Below, piece by piece: positions 44,458-52,636 of a stretch of 64,000 bases of DNA; positions within the stretch are counted from its first letter, which is position 1; each line of letters starts with the position of its first letter. Source of the stretch: Ochrobactrum sp. RH2CCR150 (GTDB taxonomy: Bacteria > Pseudomonadota > Alphaproteobacteria > Rhizobiales > Rhizobiaceae); NCBI GenBank assembly GCA_014138095.1, contig JACGXE010000005.1, positions 1 to 64,000 on the forward strand, in the 5' to 3' direction. The notes below the pieces were generated by a model. The model did no database searches, was not told where the DNA came from, and worked only from the letters and a program-made list of their open reading frames with translations. Both the position numbers and the translations under genes were made by a program.

Positions 44458-46779
44458 ATGAGCAAGGATGGCAAGGGTTCCAAAACCGGCTTTATCGGCA
44501 AAAGCTCAAGTGCTGCCGGTGGCTGGGGGGCTCTGAAGAGCTGCGGCAAGCAGCTTTTGGCCAGCGGCGCGCCGCTGACGGGTGCGCGTGCCTTGCTCAA
44601 GGCCAATCAGCCCGATGGTTTCGACTGTCCCGGTTGCGCCTGGGGCGACCCGGAACATGGCTCGTCCTTTGAGTTCTGCGAAAATGGCGTCAAGGCGGTG
44701 GCCTGGGAGGCGACCGACCGGCGCACCACGCCCGCTTTCTTCCGGGACCATACGGTTTCGCAATTGCGCAAATGGACCGATTACGATCTGGAAAATACTG
44801 GCCGTCTGACGCATCCGCTTCGCTACAATGCGGCGACCGACAAATATGAGGCGGTTGAATGGGATGTGGCTCTGGAGCGCATTGGCGCGCTTCTGCGTGA
44901 GTTCGATCATCCGAACCGGGTCGAGTTCTACACGTCGGGTCGCGCTTCCAACGAGGCTGCCTTTCTCTACCAGCTTTTCGTGCGTGCCTATGGCACCAAT
45001 AATTTCCCCGATTGCTCCAATATGTGCCACGAAGCCAGCGGTGTGGCGCTGAAACAATCGGTCGGCGTCGGCAAGGGCACGGTGCTGCTTGAGGATTTCG
45101 AACAGGCCGACGCGATTTTCGTCGTCGGGCAAAACCCCGGCACCAACCATCCGCGCATGCTGGGCGATCTGCGCCGTGCTGCCGAACGCGGCGCGCGCAT
45201 CGCGGTGTTCAATCCGATCCGCGAACGCGGGCTGGAGCGTTTTGCTGATCCGCAGAACAAGCTCGAAATGCTGCATGGCGGCAGCGAAGCGATTGCCAGC
45301 GATTATTTCCAGCCGCGTCTGGGTGGTGATCTGGCGGCGTTTCGCGGCATGGCAAAGGCGGTATTCGCAGCGGATGACGCGGCGCTCGCCGCAGGTGAGC
45401 CGTCCATTCTCGCCCGGGATTTTCTGAGTGCGCATACCGCCGAACTCGAAGCCTATCGCGCTGCCGTGGATGCGACGACCTGGGAGGAGATCGAAGATCA
45501 GTCCGGTCTGTTGCGGCAGTCTCTGGAGCGGGCCGCGCAGATCTATATGGATGCGGAGCGCGTGATCTGCACCTGGGCCATGGGCGTGACCCAGCATCGC
45601 CATTCGGTGATCACCATTCGCGAGATCACCAATTTCATGCTGCTGCGCGGCAATATCGGCAGACCCGGCGCGGGCCTGTGCCCGGTGCGTGGCCATTCCA
45701 ATGTGCAGGGCGACCGCACGGTTGGCATTAACGAAGATCCGCCGCGCGCATTTCTCGATGCGCTGGAAAAGGAATTCGGTTTCGATGTGCCGCGTGAACC
45801 GGGCCATAATGTCATCGGTGCCATTGGTGCCATGCTGGACGGAACGGCGAAGGCCTTTATCGGTCTCGGCGGCAATTTTGCCCGCGCGACGCCGGATAGC
45901 CCGATCATCGCGAAAGCGCTGTCGAGCCAACGCCTGACCGTGCATATCGCAACCAAGCTCAACCATTCACATCTGGTGCCGGGGCAGGATTCGTTCATTC
46001 TGCCATGTCTCGGACGCACTGAGATCGATCTGAATTCCAAGGGCGTTGCCCAGATCGTCACGGTCGAGGATTCCATGAGCATGGTGCATGGATCGGGCGG
46101 CATCAATGCGCCAGCCTCGCCGCATCTGCGGTCGGAAGTGGCGATTATTGCGGGCATGGCCAATGCGACGCTCGGCCCCAAGCCTGTCAACTGGCTGGAC
46201 ATGGCCGACGATTACGACCTGATCCGCGACCGCATCGCGCGTGTGCTGCCTGATTTCTACGATTTCAACAAGCGTGTGCGTGTGCCGCGCGGTTTCCATC
46301 TGCGTAATACGGCGCGTGAACTGGAATGGAATACGACGAACGGCAAGGCCACTTTCTGGACTGGCGCACTGCCGGAAGCCATCGAGCATCAGCAGGCACG
46401 CGGGCGTCCGGGTCGTTATGTGTTGCAGACCTTCCGCAGCCACGACCAGTACAACACGACCATCTACGGCATGGATGACCGCTATCGCGGCGTCTATGGC
46501 GAGCGGCAGGTCGTGTTCATGAATCCGCTCGACATGGCGGATATCGGTGTCGAAGCGGGCGACCGCGCCGATATTGTCGGCGACTTCGTCGATGGTCTGG
46601 AACGGGTCGCACGTGATTTCCGCTTTGTGCCCTATGACATTCCGCGCGGTTGTATCGCTGGCTATTATCCGGAGATGAATGTGCTCGTGCCGATTGGCAG
46701 CTCCGGCGACGAGAGTTTTACGCCGACCTCGAAATCGGTGATCGTCTCGTTCCGACCGGTACAGCCCGTCGCCGCTTGA
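44458..46779 (+). CDS. YdeP/FdhF-type molybdopterin oxidoreductase
   Basis: 773-residue bis-molybdopterin-guanine-dinucleotide enzyme of the formate dehydrogenase H-like YdeP group. Cys57, Cys60 and Cys74 lie in CPGCAWGDPEHGSSFEFC, at the usual site of a 4Fe-4S cluster; only three cysteines are apparent there. Cys190 (NMCHEASGVALKQSVG) stands where FdhF has selenocysteine. Cofactor-binding segments include VVGQNPGTNHPRML and LLRGNIGRPGAGLCPVRGHSNVQGDRTVG; a C-terminal molydop-binding domain follows residue 640. No twin-arginine signal, so cytoplasmic. In E. coli ydeP is linked to acid resistance; the substrate is unknown. Its stop overlaps the next gene (TGATG). Confidence 0.88.
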   Translation: MSKDGKGSKTGFIGKSSSAAGGWGALKSCGKQLLASGAPLTGARALLKANQPDGFDCPGCAWGDPEHGSSFEFCENGVKAVAWEATDRRTTPAFFRDHTVSQLRKWTDYDLENTGRLTHPLRYNAATDKYEAVEWDVALERIGALLREFDHPNRVEFYTSGRASNEAAFLYQLFVRAYGTNNFPDCSNMCHEASGVALKQSVGVGKGTVLLEDFEQADAIFVVGQNPGTNHPRMLGDLRRAAERGARIAVFNPIRERGLERFADPQNKLEMLHGGSEAIASDYFQPRLGGDLAAFRGMAKAVFAADDAALAAGEPSILARDFLSAHTAELEAYRAAVDATTWEEIEDQSGLLRQSLERAAQIYMDAERVICTWAMGVTQHRHSVITIREITNFMLLRGNIGRPGAGLCPVRGHSNVQGDRTVGINEDPPRAFLDALEKEFGFDVPREPGHNVIGAIGAMLDGTAKAFIGLGGNFARATPDSPIIAKALSSQRLTVHIATKLNHSHLVPGQDSFILPCLGRTEIDLNSKGVAQIVTVEDSMSMVHGSGGINAPASPHLRSEVAIIAGMANATLGPKPVNWLDMADDYDLIRDRIARVLPDFYDFNKRVRVPRGFHLRNTARELEWNTTNGKATFWTGALPEAIEHQQARGRPGRYVLQTFRSHDQYNTTIYGMDDRYRGVYGERQVVFMNPLDMADIGVEAGDRADIVGDFVDGLERVARDFRFVPYDIPRGCIAGYYPEMNVLVPIGSSGDESFTPTSKSVIVSFRPVQPVAA

Positions 46780-47069
46780 TGGATCAAGCAGCCGCCGACT
46801 ATATGGCGCTCGTAGAAAAGCTGACCGGCAATGCGCCGGACCTGTCTTCGCTTGGCGCAGGCATTGTTGCTGCGCTGGCGCTGGGCGTTGCCGCCGACAG
46901 CCGGACCTTCGCCCGGGTGTTGGGGGTTGCGCATGCACTGGTGCTGCGTGAGGTGAACCTGCTGGGCGCAGACGGCGGTTATATCGTGATCACGCAGCGC
47001 GATCCGCGCACCCAGCGCACGCGCTATGAACTTAGCCCCGCCGGTCAGCAGTTGGTTGAGAGAATCTAG
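46779..47069 (+). CDS. Small winged-helix-like protein coupled to the YdeP-type oxidoreductase
   Basis: 96-residue protein starting on ATG 46779 that overlaps the oxidoreductase stop, so it is translationally coupled. It looks alpha-helical with a C-terminal beta-hairpin: DSRTFARVLGVAHALVLREVNLL would be the helical part and GGYIVITQRDPRTQRTRYELSPAGQQLV resembles the wing of a MarR/PadR-type winged helix. It could be a small DNA-binding regulator or a formate-dehydrogenase accessory protein. I do not know the family with certainty. The same frame stays open upstream inside the oxidoreductase gene, but that part is a shadow. Confidence 0.75.
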   Translation: MDQAAADYMALVEKLTGNAPDLSSLGAGIVAALALGVAADSRTFARVLGVAHALVLREVNLLGADGGYIVITQRDPRTQRTRYELSPAGQQLVERI

Positions 47070-47203
47070 AACCAATCCGCTTCCAATTTGAGCCGTCACT
47101 TGGCTGCGTCCGACCGGATGCTGTCCTGTTGCGTCCAAGCGCTGGCAAAAATCGCCAGCGGGAACGAGCGCTTGCGTATTTCATAAAATCATCACTTGCT
47201 ATT

Positions 47204-47244
47204 GGTTCTATATAGGTTCTATCATGCTCGTCATGAATAGAACC
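47204..47244. promoter_or_regulatory. Three GGTTCTAT boxes over the GntR start; probable autoregulatory operator
   Basis: GGTTCTAT occurs at 47204-47211 and 47215-47222 as a direct repeat, and its complement ATAGAACC at 47237-47244, giving an inverted pair around the start codons at 47224/47233. The site resembles NagR/NagQ-type operators of UTRA regulators in its GGT-TAT-ACC core. Such placement would let the GntR protein repress the nag operon it heads. Confidence 0.55.
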
Positions 47245-48000
47245 ACCTTGATCACTTCCATTGAAGAGCGCGGCCTGCACGATCCGCAGCGGACGGGGCC
47301 GCTTTATCGCAATCTGGCGCGTATTCTCGGTGAACTGATCGAGGAGGGAAAGCTGGCGCCCGCTGTCGGGTTGCCCCCGGAGCGTGATCTGGCCGAGGGG
47401 CTTGGGCTTGGGCGCATCACGGTGCGCAATGCCTATAAGGAACTGCTGGCGCAAGGCGCGGTTGAATCCCGGCGCGGCAGCGGTACATTCGTTGCAGAGC
47501 GCCCAGCGCGCATCAGCCAGCATCTGTGGCGGCTGACATCGTTTTCGGAAGACATGCTTTCGCGTGGCAAGGAGCCGGGCGCGCGCGTGGTGACGAACCG
47601 TATCGACAAACCATCGCCAGACGAAGCCTTTCGGCTCGGCGTCGGCGTGGATACGTCCATTGTGCGGCTTGACCGTCTGCGCCTCGCCGATGGCGTGCCG
47701 ATGGCTTTTGAGCGCGCCGTGGTGCCGCGTCATTATCTGGATACGGATCGCGTCGATGAAGCGTCGCTTTACGGCGCGCTGGCGCGGCGTGGTTACAAGC
47801 CTGTGCGCGCCTTGCAGCGACTGACTGCCGTTACGCTTGATCCCGGCACAGCGCGTCTTCTCGGCGTGCATCGCGGCGCTCCGGCGCTTTTGATTGAACG
47901 CATCTCGCATCTCGATGACGACCGTATCGTCGAATACACCCGCTCGCATTATCGCGCCGACGCTTATGACTTCGTCGCTGAACTGAAAATTGGAGAATGA
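47224..48000 (+). CDS. GntR/UTRA regulator of the amino-sugar operon
   Basis: 258-residue HutC/NagR-type regulator: winged helix (about 28-95; LPPERDLAEGLGLGRITVRNAYKELLAQGAVESRRGSGTFV) and a UTRA domain (about 110-250; VVPRHYLDTDRVDEASLYGALARRGYKPVRALQRL). NagR homologues bind glucosamine- or N-acetylglucosamine-6-phosphate. Start may be ATG 47224 or ATG 47233; neither has a clear Shine-Dalgarno. It leads an operon with a NagB-II-type deaminase, nagA and a second SIS protein, three bases or less from the next gene, and its own promoter carries repeated GGTTCTAT boxes. Confidence 0.9.
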   Translation: MLVMNRTTLITSIEERGLHDPQRTGPLYRNLARILGELIEEGKLAPAVGLPPERDLAEGLGLGRITVRNAYKELLAQGAVESRRGSGTFVAERPARISQHLWRLTSFSEDMLSRGKEPGARVVTNRIDKPSPDEAFRLGVGVDTSIVRLDRLRLADGVPMAFERAVVPRHYLDTDRVDEASLYGALARRGYKPVRALQRLTAVTLDPGTARLLGVHRGAPALLIERISHLDDDRIVEYTRSHYRADAYDFVAELKIGE

Positions 48001-48002
48001 TC

Positions 48003-49034
48003 ATGGTGAACCAACCATCCCTCATGTTGCAGGAAACCGAGCAATCGCCTGCGGTGGTTGCAACGCTTCTGGAAAAGGAAGCCGGTACGCTGGCCGAGAT
48101 CGCAAAGATTTTCGCGAAGAATGAACCGGCGGTCATCACGACAGCGGCGCGCGGTTCTTCCGATCACGCGGCGACATTCTTCAAATATTTGATGGAAATC
48201 ACCATGGGCATTCCGGTTGCCTCGATCGGGCCTTCGGTTGCTTCCGTCTATGGCTCGAAGCTGAAGCTTGCCGGCGGCGTGCATTTCACCGTTTCGCAGT
48301 CTGGCGCCAGCCCCGACATCGTGGCGGCACAGGCCGCTGCCAGAAAGGGCGGCGCGACGACGATTGCCGTGGTCAATGTAGTGGACAGCCCTCTCGCGAA
48401 AGAGGCGGATCTGGTTCTCGCGCTGAATGCAGGCGAGGAGAAGAGCGTCGCGGCCACAAAGTCTTTCATTGCAGCAGTGGCTGCCCTGTCGGGCGTGGTG
48501 GCTGCCGCCAGCGGCGATGCCGATTTGCGCGCCGGTTTGCAGCGTCTGCCGGAAGCACTTGCCGCAACCCGCCCGGATGGGCGCGAAGCCGTGGAAAACC
48601 TCCTGTTCAATGCGCGTTCGCTTTATACGGGCGGTCGCGGTACGGCCTATGCCATTGCGTTGGAATCTGCCCTGAAGGCCAAGGAAACCGCCAATATCCA
48701 CGCCGAGGCTTTTTCGCTGGCCGAGCTGATGCACGGTCCGATGCGATTGGTCGAGGAGGGGTTCCCGATCCTGTCCTTCCTGCCACGCGACGAGGCTTTC
48801 GACACCAATATTCAGGCCCTGAAGCGGCTGCATTCCTTCGGCGCGAGCATCGTGACGCTGTCCGATGCCGAAACGCCGGGCTTCCGCCTGCCATCGGCCA
48901 GCACGGGCAGCCCGCATCTCGATCCGCTGGTCTCGCTCATCAATTACTACCGCGTCATTGAAGCGGTGACGCGCCGCAAGGGCTTTGATCCCGACAAGCC
49001 GCGCAATCTCAACAAGGTCACGGTGACGGTATGA
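48003..49034 (+). CDS. SIS-domain glucosamine-6-phosphate deaminase-like protein (NagB-II type)
   Basis: 343-residue protein of two sugar isomerase (SIS) domains, equivalent to the isomerase half of GlmS without the glutaminase domain. Sugar-phosphate-binding loops: TAARGSSDHAATFF (about 47-60), VSQSGASPD (about 98-106) and EEKSVAATKSF; the C-terminal catalytic part contains LYTGGRGTAYAIALESALKAKETANIHAEAF and ELMHGPMRLVEEGFP. NagB-II enzymes deaminate glucosamine-6-phosphate to fructose-6-phosphate, and the adjacent nagA supports this. Start 48003 is chosen since GGAG lies eight bases before it; ATG 47997 is too close to that site. Confidence 0.87.
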   Translation: MVNQPSLMLQETEQSPAVVATLLEKEAGTLAEIAKIFAKNEPAVITTAARGSSDHAATFFKYLMEITMGIPVASIGPSVASVYGSKLKLAGGVHFTVSQSGASPDIVAAQAAARKGGATTIAVVNVVDSPLAKEADLVLALNAGEEKSVAATKSFIAAVAALSGVVAAASGDADLRAGLQRLPEALAATRPDGREAVENLLFNARSLYTGGRGTAYAIALESALKAKETANIHAEAFSLAELMHGPMRLVEEGFPILSFLPRDEAFDTNIQALKRLHSFGASIVTLSDAETPGFRLPSASTGSPHLDPLVSLINYYRVIEAVTRRKGFDPDKPRNLNKVTVTV

Positions 49035-50197
49035 CAAAGAAGGCGGCAATCGCGGGTGCGCGGATTTTTGATGGCGAGCGGTTTCATGACCAGTCCGCCC
49101 TTGTTTTCAGTGACGGCAAGGTTGAAGCCATTGTGCCGGAAGCAGCCCTTGGCGAGGCCCATCAGGTCGAGCGCCTGAAGGGCGGCGTCATTGCTCCGGG
49201 TTTCATCGATGCGCAGGTGAATGGCGGCGGCGGGCGTATGCTCAACGATCAGCCGATGCCGGAGACCATGTTCGTGATTGCCGAAGGTCACCGTAAATAC
49301 GGTACGACCAGCCTTCTGCCGACGCTCATTACCGACACGACGATTGTGCGTGACCGCGCCATTGAGGCAGCCGTCGAAGCGGTGAAAGCCGACAAGGGCG
49401 TCGCGGGCCTGCATCTTGAAGGGCCGCATCTGGCGCCTGCGCGCAAGGGTGCGCATCTGGCTGAGCTGATGCGCCCGGTCGATGACGCCGATATCGCGCT
49501 TTATATCCACACGGCGGAGCAGATCGGCACATTGCTTGTGACCGTCGCTGCCGAACAGGTCACGCCCGAACAGGTGCGCCGTTTAAGCGATGCGGGTGTC
49601 GTGATCAGCATCGGCCACAGCGACACGACGGCGGAAGAAGCCTTCAAGCGTTTTGATGCCGGTGCGCGCAGCGTTACCCATCTCTTCAACGCCATGAGCC
49701 AAATCGGCCACCGCGCGCCGGGTCTGGCAGGCGCAGCGCTCGACCATCCGGATATCTGGTGCGGGATCGTAGCCGATGGTCATCATGTCGATCCGATGGC
49801 GCTGCGTCTGGCGCTGCGCGCCAAGCGCGGCGACGCCCATCTTTTCTTCGTGACGGATGCGATGTCGCTGGTTGGCTCGAATGCGACCAGTTTTGAAATC
49901 AATGGTCGCGCCGTGCACCGCGTGCCGGGCGGCATCTGCTCCAAGCTGATCCTGTCGGATGGCACCATTGCCGGTTCCGACCTCGACATGGCCTCGGCGG
50001 TGCGCTTCGGCGTGGCGGAACTGGAGCTGACGCTGGCCGAAGCCCTGCGCATGGCGAGCCTTTATCCGGCACGGTATCTGCGGCTTGCAGATCGCGGATT
50101 GCTGCGTCCGGGCATGCGCATGGATGCCGTGCATCTCGATGACGGATTGTTTGCGAAAACTACCTGGCGCTCCGGCGTGAAACAGGCTGCGGGGTGA
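49031..50197 (+). CDS. nagA: N-acetylglucosamine-6-phosphate deacetylase
   Basis: 388-residue amidohydrolase. Characteristic segments: [17 protein letters not shown] (about 57-73), [15 protein letters not shown] (about 124), [30 protein letters not shown] and the catalytic aspartate in FVTDAMS (about 275). It releases acetate from GlcNAc-6-phosphate, giving GlcN-6-phosphate for the preceding enzyme. Its start overlaps the previous stop by four bases. No sugar kinase or transporter gene is adjacent, so the phosphorylated substrate must come from elsewhere, for example cell-wall recycling. Confidence 0.95.
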   Translation: MTKKAAIAGARIFDGERFHDQSALVFSDGKVEAIVPEAALGEAHQVERLKGGVIAPGFIDAQVNGGGGRMLNDQPMPETMFVIAEGHRKYGTTSLLPTLITDTTIVRDRAIEAAVEAVKADKGVAGLHLEGPHLAPARKGAHLAELMRPVDDADIALYIHTAEQIGTLLVTVAAEQVTPEQVRRLSDAGVVISIGHSDTTAEEAFKRFDAGARSVTHLFNAMSQIGHRAPGLAGAALDHPDIWCGIVADGHHVDPMALRLALRAKRGDAHLFFVTDAMSLVGSNATSFEINGRAVHRVPGGICSKLILSDGTIAGSDLDMASAVRFGVAELELTLAEALRMASLYPARYLRLADRGLLRPGMRMDAVHLDDGLFAKTTWRSGVKQAAG

Positions 50198-50208
50198 GGG
50201 GAAAGCAG

Positions 50209-50937
50209 ATGACCGCTATAACAGACCGCTATTTTAACGATCTGATTGCCCGCCTGACGAGCCTGCGTGACCGTCTGGCCGAACCGATGGAAAGGGCGGC
50301 CGACCTGATTGCCGCCGCCGCGCGCGCTGACCGCCGGGTCTATGTGTTCGGCACCGGCCATTCCCATATGATGGCGGAAGAGTTGCATTATCGCGCCGGT
50401 GGTCTGGCGATCACCGTGCCGATCCTCTGCGGCGCGATCATGCTGCAGGATGGGGCGGTTGCCAGCTCGCATTTCGAGCGGATCGAAGGCGCGGTACTGC
50501 CGATCCTCGACCGCTACGGCATTCAGGAAGACGACGTGTTGATCGTCGTTTCCAATTCCGGTGTCAATGCTGCGCCAATCGAAGCGGCACGCTATGCCCG
50601 CGAGAAGGGGGCGGCGGTGATTGCAGTTACGTCGGTCACCTATTCCAGCGCGATTGCCAAGGGACGCACGCAGCTGCTTTCACTGGCCGATGTCGTTCTC
50701 GACAATGATGCGCCTGCGGGCGATGCCGTGCTGGAAGTGGAGGGCAGCGCCCTGAAGGTGGGACCGGTTTCCACCGCGCTTGGCGTGACGATCCTGAATG
50801 CGATCTTTGCCGATGTTGCATCCCGCCTCGTGGATGATGGCAGCGCGCCGGTCTATCTCAGCGCCAATATGCCGGGTTCCGGTGACGTGAACCGCGCGCT
50901 CGTTTCACGATATCGGGATCGCAATCCGCATCTTTGA
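50209..50937 (+). CDS. SIS-domain protein (UPF0309 family)
   Basis: 242-residue single SIS-domain protein with [20 protein letters not shown] (about residues 45-64) and [25 protein letters not shown] as sugar-phosphate loops; this is the UPF0309 group. Start at 50209 follows GAGGGGAAAGC; a GTG at 50194 overlapping the nagA stop is the alternative. Coupled to nagA, so it likely acts on an amino-sugar phosphate, perhaps as an isomerase or lyase for a different phosphosugar. Activity unproven. Confidence 0.82.
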   Translation: MTAITDRYFNDLIARLTSLRDRLAEPMERAADLIAAAARADRRVYVFGTGHSHMMAEELHYRAGGLAITVPILCGAIMLQDGAVASSHFERIEGAVLPILDRYGIQEDDVLIVVSNSGVNAAPIEAARYAREKGAAVIAVTSVTYSSAIAKGRTQLLSLADVVLDNDAPAGDAVLEVEGSALKVGPVSTALGVTILNAIFADVASRLVDDGSAPVYLSANMPGSGDVNRALVSRYRDRNPHL

Positions 50938-51038
50938 TCAAATAAGAGCAATCTTTCTTCCAAAGTTGCTTGATAGCGCAATCCGGTCAGTGCATTACGC
51001 ATTCTGGCATGGCGGAGACCGCATCGTGAACTAGTTTC

Positions 51039-51064
51039 AAGGCGCGCGCTTTGGCCCGCGCCTT
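51039..51064 (+). promoter_or_regulatory. GC-rich hairpin before purU
   Basis: Perfect eight-base arms AAGGCGCG / CGCGCCTT around a 10-base loop, ending 19 bases before the purU ATG and about 100 bases after the nag operon. There is no U-tract. It could be the end of the nag transcript or a leader hairpin of purU. Confidence 0.4.
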
Positions 51065-51083
51065 CGAAAACTGAGGAAGTCCG

Positions 51084-51968
51084 ATGCATAACTTTGTCCT
51101 GACCGTCACCTGCAAGTCCACCCGCGGCATCGTTGCCGCAATTTCGGGTTATCTTGCGGCGAAGGGTTGCAACATCATTGATAGCGCCCAGTTCGACGAT
51201 CTCGATACGGGTCGTTTCTTCATGCGAGTCAGTTTCATTTCGGAAGAAGGCGTGGCGCTCGAGACCCTCAGCGAAGGCTTCCAGCCCATTGCGGCCCCGT
51301 TCGAAATGGATTTCGATTTCCACGACAACGCCAAGCGCACCAAGACGCTTTTGATGGTCTCGCGCTTCGGCCATTGCCTCAACGATCTGCTCTATCGCTG
51401 GAAGATCGGCGCACTGCCGATCGATATTGTCGGTGTGGTGTCGAACCATTTCGATTACCAGAAGGTCGTGGTGAACCACGACATCCCCTTCCATCATGTA
51501 GCCGTCACCAAGGCCAACAAGCCGGAAGCCGAACAGCGCCTGATGGATATCGTCAACGATACCGGCACGGAGCTGGTCGTCCTTGCGCGTTACATGCAGG
51601 TTCTGTCCGACCAGCTTTGCAAGCAGATGTCTGGCAAGATCATCAATATTCATCACTCGTTCCTGCCGTCTTTCAAGGGCGCGAACCCCTACAAGCAGGC
51701 CTATGAGCGTGGTGTGAAGCTGATCGGCGCGACGGCGCATTACGTCACAGCCGACCTCGACGAAGGCCCGATCATCGAGCAGGACGTGGCACGCATCACG
51801 CATGCGCAGAGCGCTGCCGATTATGTTTCCATCGGTCGCGATGTCGAGGCGCAGGTGCTGGCGCGTGCGGTCCACGCCCACATCCACCACCGTTCTTTCC
51901 TCAACGGCAACCGCACCGTGGTCTTCCCGGCTAGCCCCGGCTCGTTCGCCTCCGAACGCATGGGCTGA
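51084..51968 (+). CDS. purU: Formyltetrahydrofolate deformylase
   Basis: 294-residue enzyme: N-terminal ACT domain (about 1-80; FVLTVTCKSTRGIVAAISGYLAAKGCNIIDSAQF) and a C-terminal formyltransferase-like hydrolase domain (about 90-290). The catalytic Asn-His-Asp set is seen in IINIHHSFLPSFKGANPYKQAYERG and ATAHYVTADLDEGPIIEQD. It hydrolyses 10-formyl-THF to formate and THF, balancing the one-carbon pool, and glycine/methionine act on the ACT domain in E. coli. Ribosome site GAGGAAGT. Single gene ending in a terminator. Confidence 0.95.
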   Translation: MHNFVLTVTCKSTRGIVAAISGYLAAKGCNIIDSAQFDDLDTGRFFMRVSFISEEGVALETLSEGFQPIAAPFEMDFDFHDNAKRTKTLLMVSRFGHCLNDLLYRWKIGALPIDIVGVVSNHFDYQKVVVNHDIPFHHVAVTKANKPEAEQRLMDIVNDTGTELVVLARYMQVLSDQLCKQMSGKIINIHHSFLPSFKGANPYKQAYERGVKLIGATAHYVTADLDEGPIIEQDVARITHAQSAADYVSIGRDVEAQVLARAVHAHIHHRSFLNGNRTVVFPASPGSFASERMG

Positions 51969-52017
51969 TATTGCCGCTCTGGCGGCCTGCAAATTGCGCC
52001 TTTTTGCGCTTCCGCTG

Positions 52018-52060
52018 CTCACGTACCTAAGTACGCTGCGTGCCGGTTCTCAAAAGTCAC
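52018..52060. repeat. Possible dispersed motif with GTAC dyad downstream of purU
   Basis: CTCACGTACCTAAGTACGCT, with GTAC-ctaa-GTAC symmetry, followed by GCGTGCCGGTTCTC. From memory near-identical stretches occur after many genes in Brucella and Ochrobactrum. Role unknown. Confidence 0.35.
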
Positions 52061-52117
52061 GATTTTCGTCTCGCCATAACGACAATCTCGCTAATCGCCG
52101 ATGCCCAGCTAATAAAG

Positions 52118-52144
52118 AACCCCGCTTCGGCGGGGTTTTCTTTT
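52118..52144 (+). terminator. Intrinsic terminator of purU
   Basis: Arms AACCCCGC / GCGGGGTT with a UUCG tetraloop, followed by TTCTTTT. About 150 bases after the purU stop. Confidence 0.9.
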
Positions 52145-52255
52145 GAGTGACCTGATGAGCCGCTTTGTTATCAATATTTGCGAGTGAATTCTTGGAATGG
52201 ATTTTAAGAAATAATAATTTAAAAGCTGAATTGTAATTAATTCTTAGAGAGTTTT

Positions 52256-52546
52256 ATGAAAAAGTATTCAGTATTTTTCTTTGCATTGTCGACTTTTATT
52301 GCTTCTGGTTATGCTTATGCCGGAGAGCAGGCTTCAGTACAGATGGCATCATCATCGATAAACTCATCACAATTTGTATATCGCGATTCTCAAGCGATTC
52401 CTCAGGCACTTCTTTTGGCTTCAGCTGAGGAGGATCCGCATGAAGGCAAGGATTTTGGTAAGAAAGATGAATGCGAGAAGCTGTGTGCGGGGCAATGCCT
52501 ACAGATGTGCCAAAGCTGGACGTGCTCCCCTATTCCTAAGCGGTGA
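52256..52546 (+). CDS. Small cysteine-rich exported protein of unknown function
   Basis: 96-residue protein with a clear Sec signal peptide (MKKYSVFFFALSTFIASGYAYA, cut after Ala22), a Ser/Ala-rich linker and an acidic-to-basic C-terminal tail carrying five cysteines in 20 residues (ECEKLCAG, QCLQMC, WTC). The tail could form disulfides, bind a metal, or anchor a short peptide. No lipobox, so soluble after cleavage. The gene and its upstream region are markedly AT-rich compared with neighbours, suggesting horizontal acquisition or a niche-specific gene. AGAGAG lies just before the ATG; terminators flank it on both sides, so it is a separate unit. No homologue recognised. Confidence 0.65.
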   Translation: MKKYSVFFFALSTFIASGYAYAGEQASVQMASSSINSSQFVYRDSQAIPQALLLASAEEDPHEGKDFGKKDECEKLCAGQCLQMCQSWTCSPIPKR

Positions 52547-52592
52547 TGCCGATCTCATCTAAGCTCCGGATTGAAAGATATAACATAATAAA

Positions 52593-52620
52593 AAAACCCC
52601 GCTTTCGCGGGGTTTTCTTT
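52593..52620. terminator. Bidirectional terminator between the cysteine-rich gene and amaB
   Basis: Stem CCCCGC / GCGGGG with loop TTTC; AAAAAAACCCC on one side and GGGGTTTTCTTTT on the other give U-tracts in both directions. It ends both convergent transcripts. Confidence 0.9.
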
Positions 52621-52636
52621 TGACCTTATTTCAAGA

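Noticed and set aside
46650..46778. Upstream extension of the 96-residue winged-helix-like protein into the YdeP-type gene
   Set aside because: It lies wholly inside the oxidoreductase in another frame; the overlapping ATG at 46779 is the natural coupled start.
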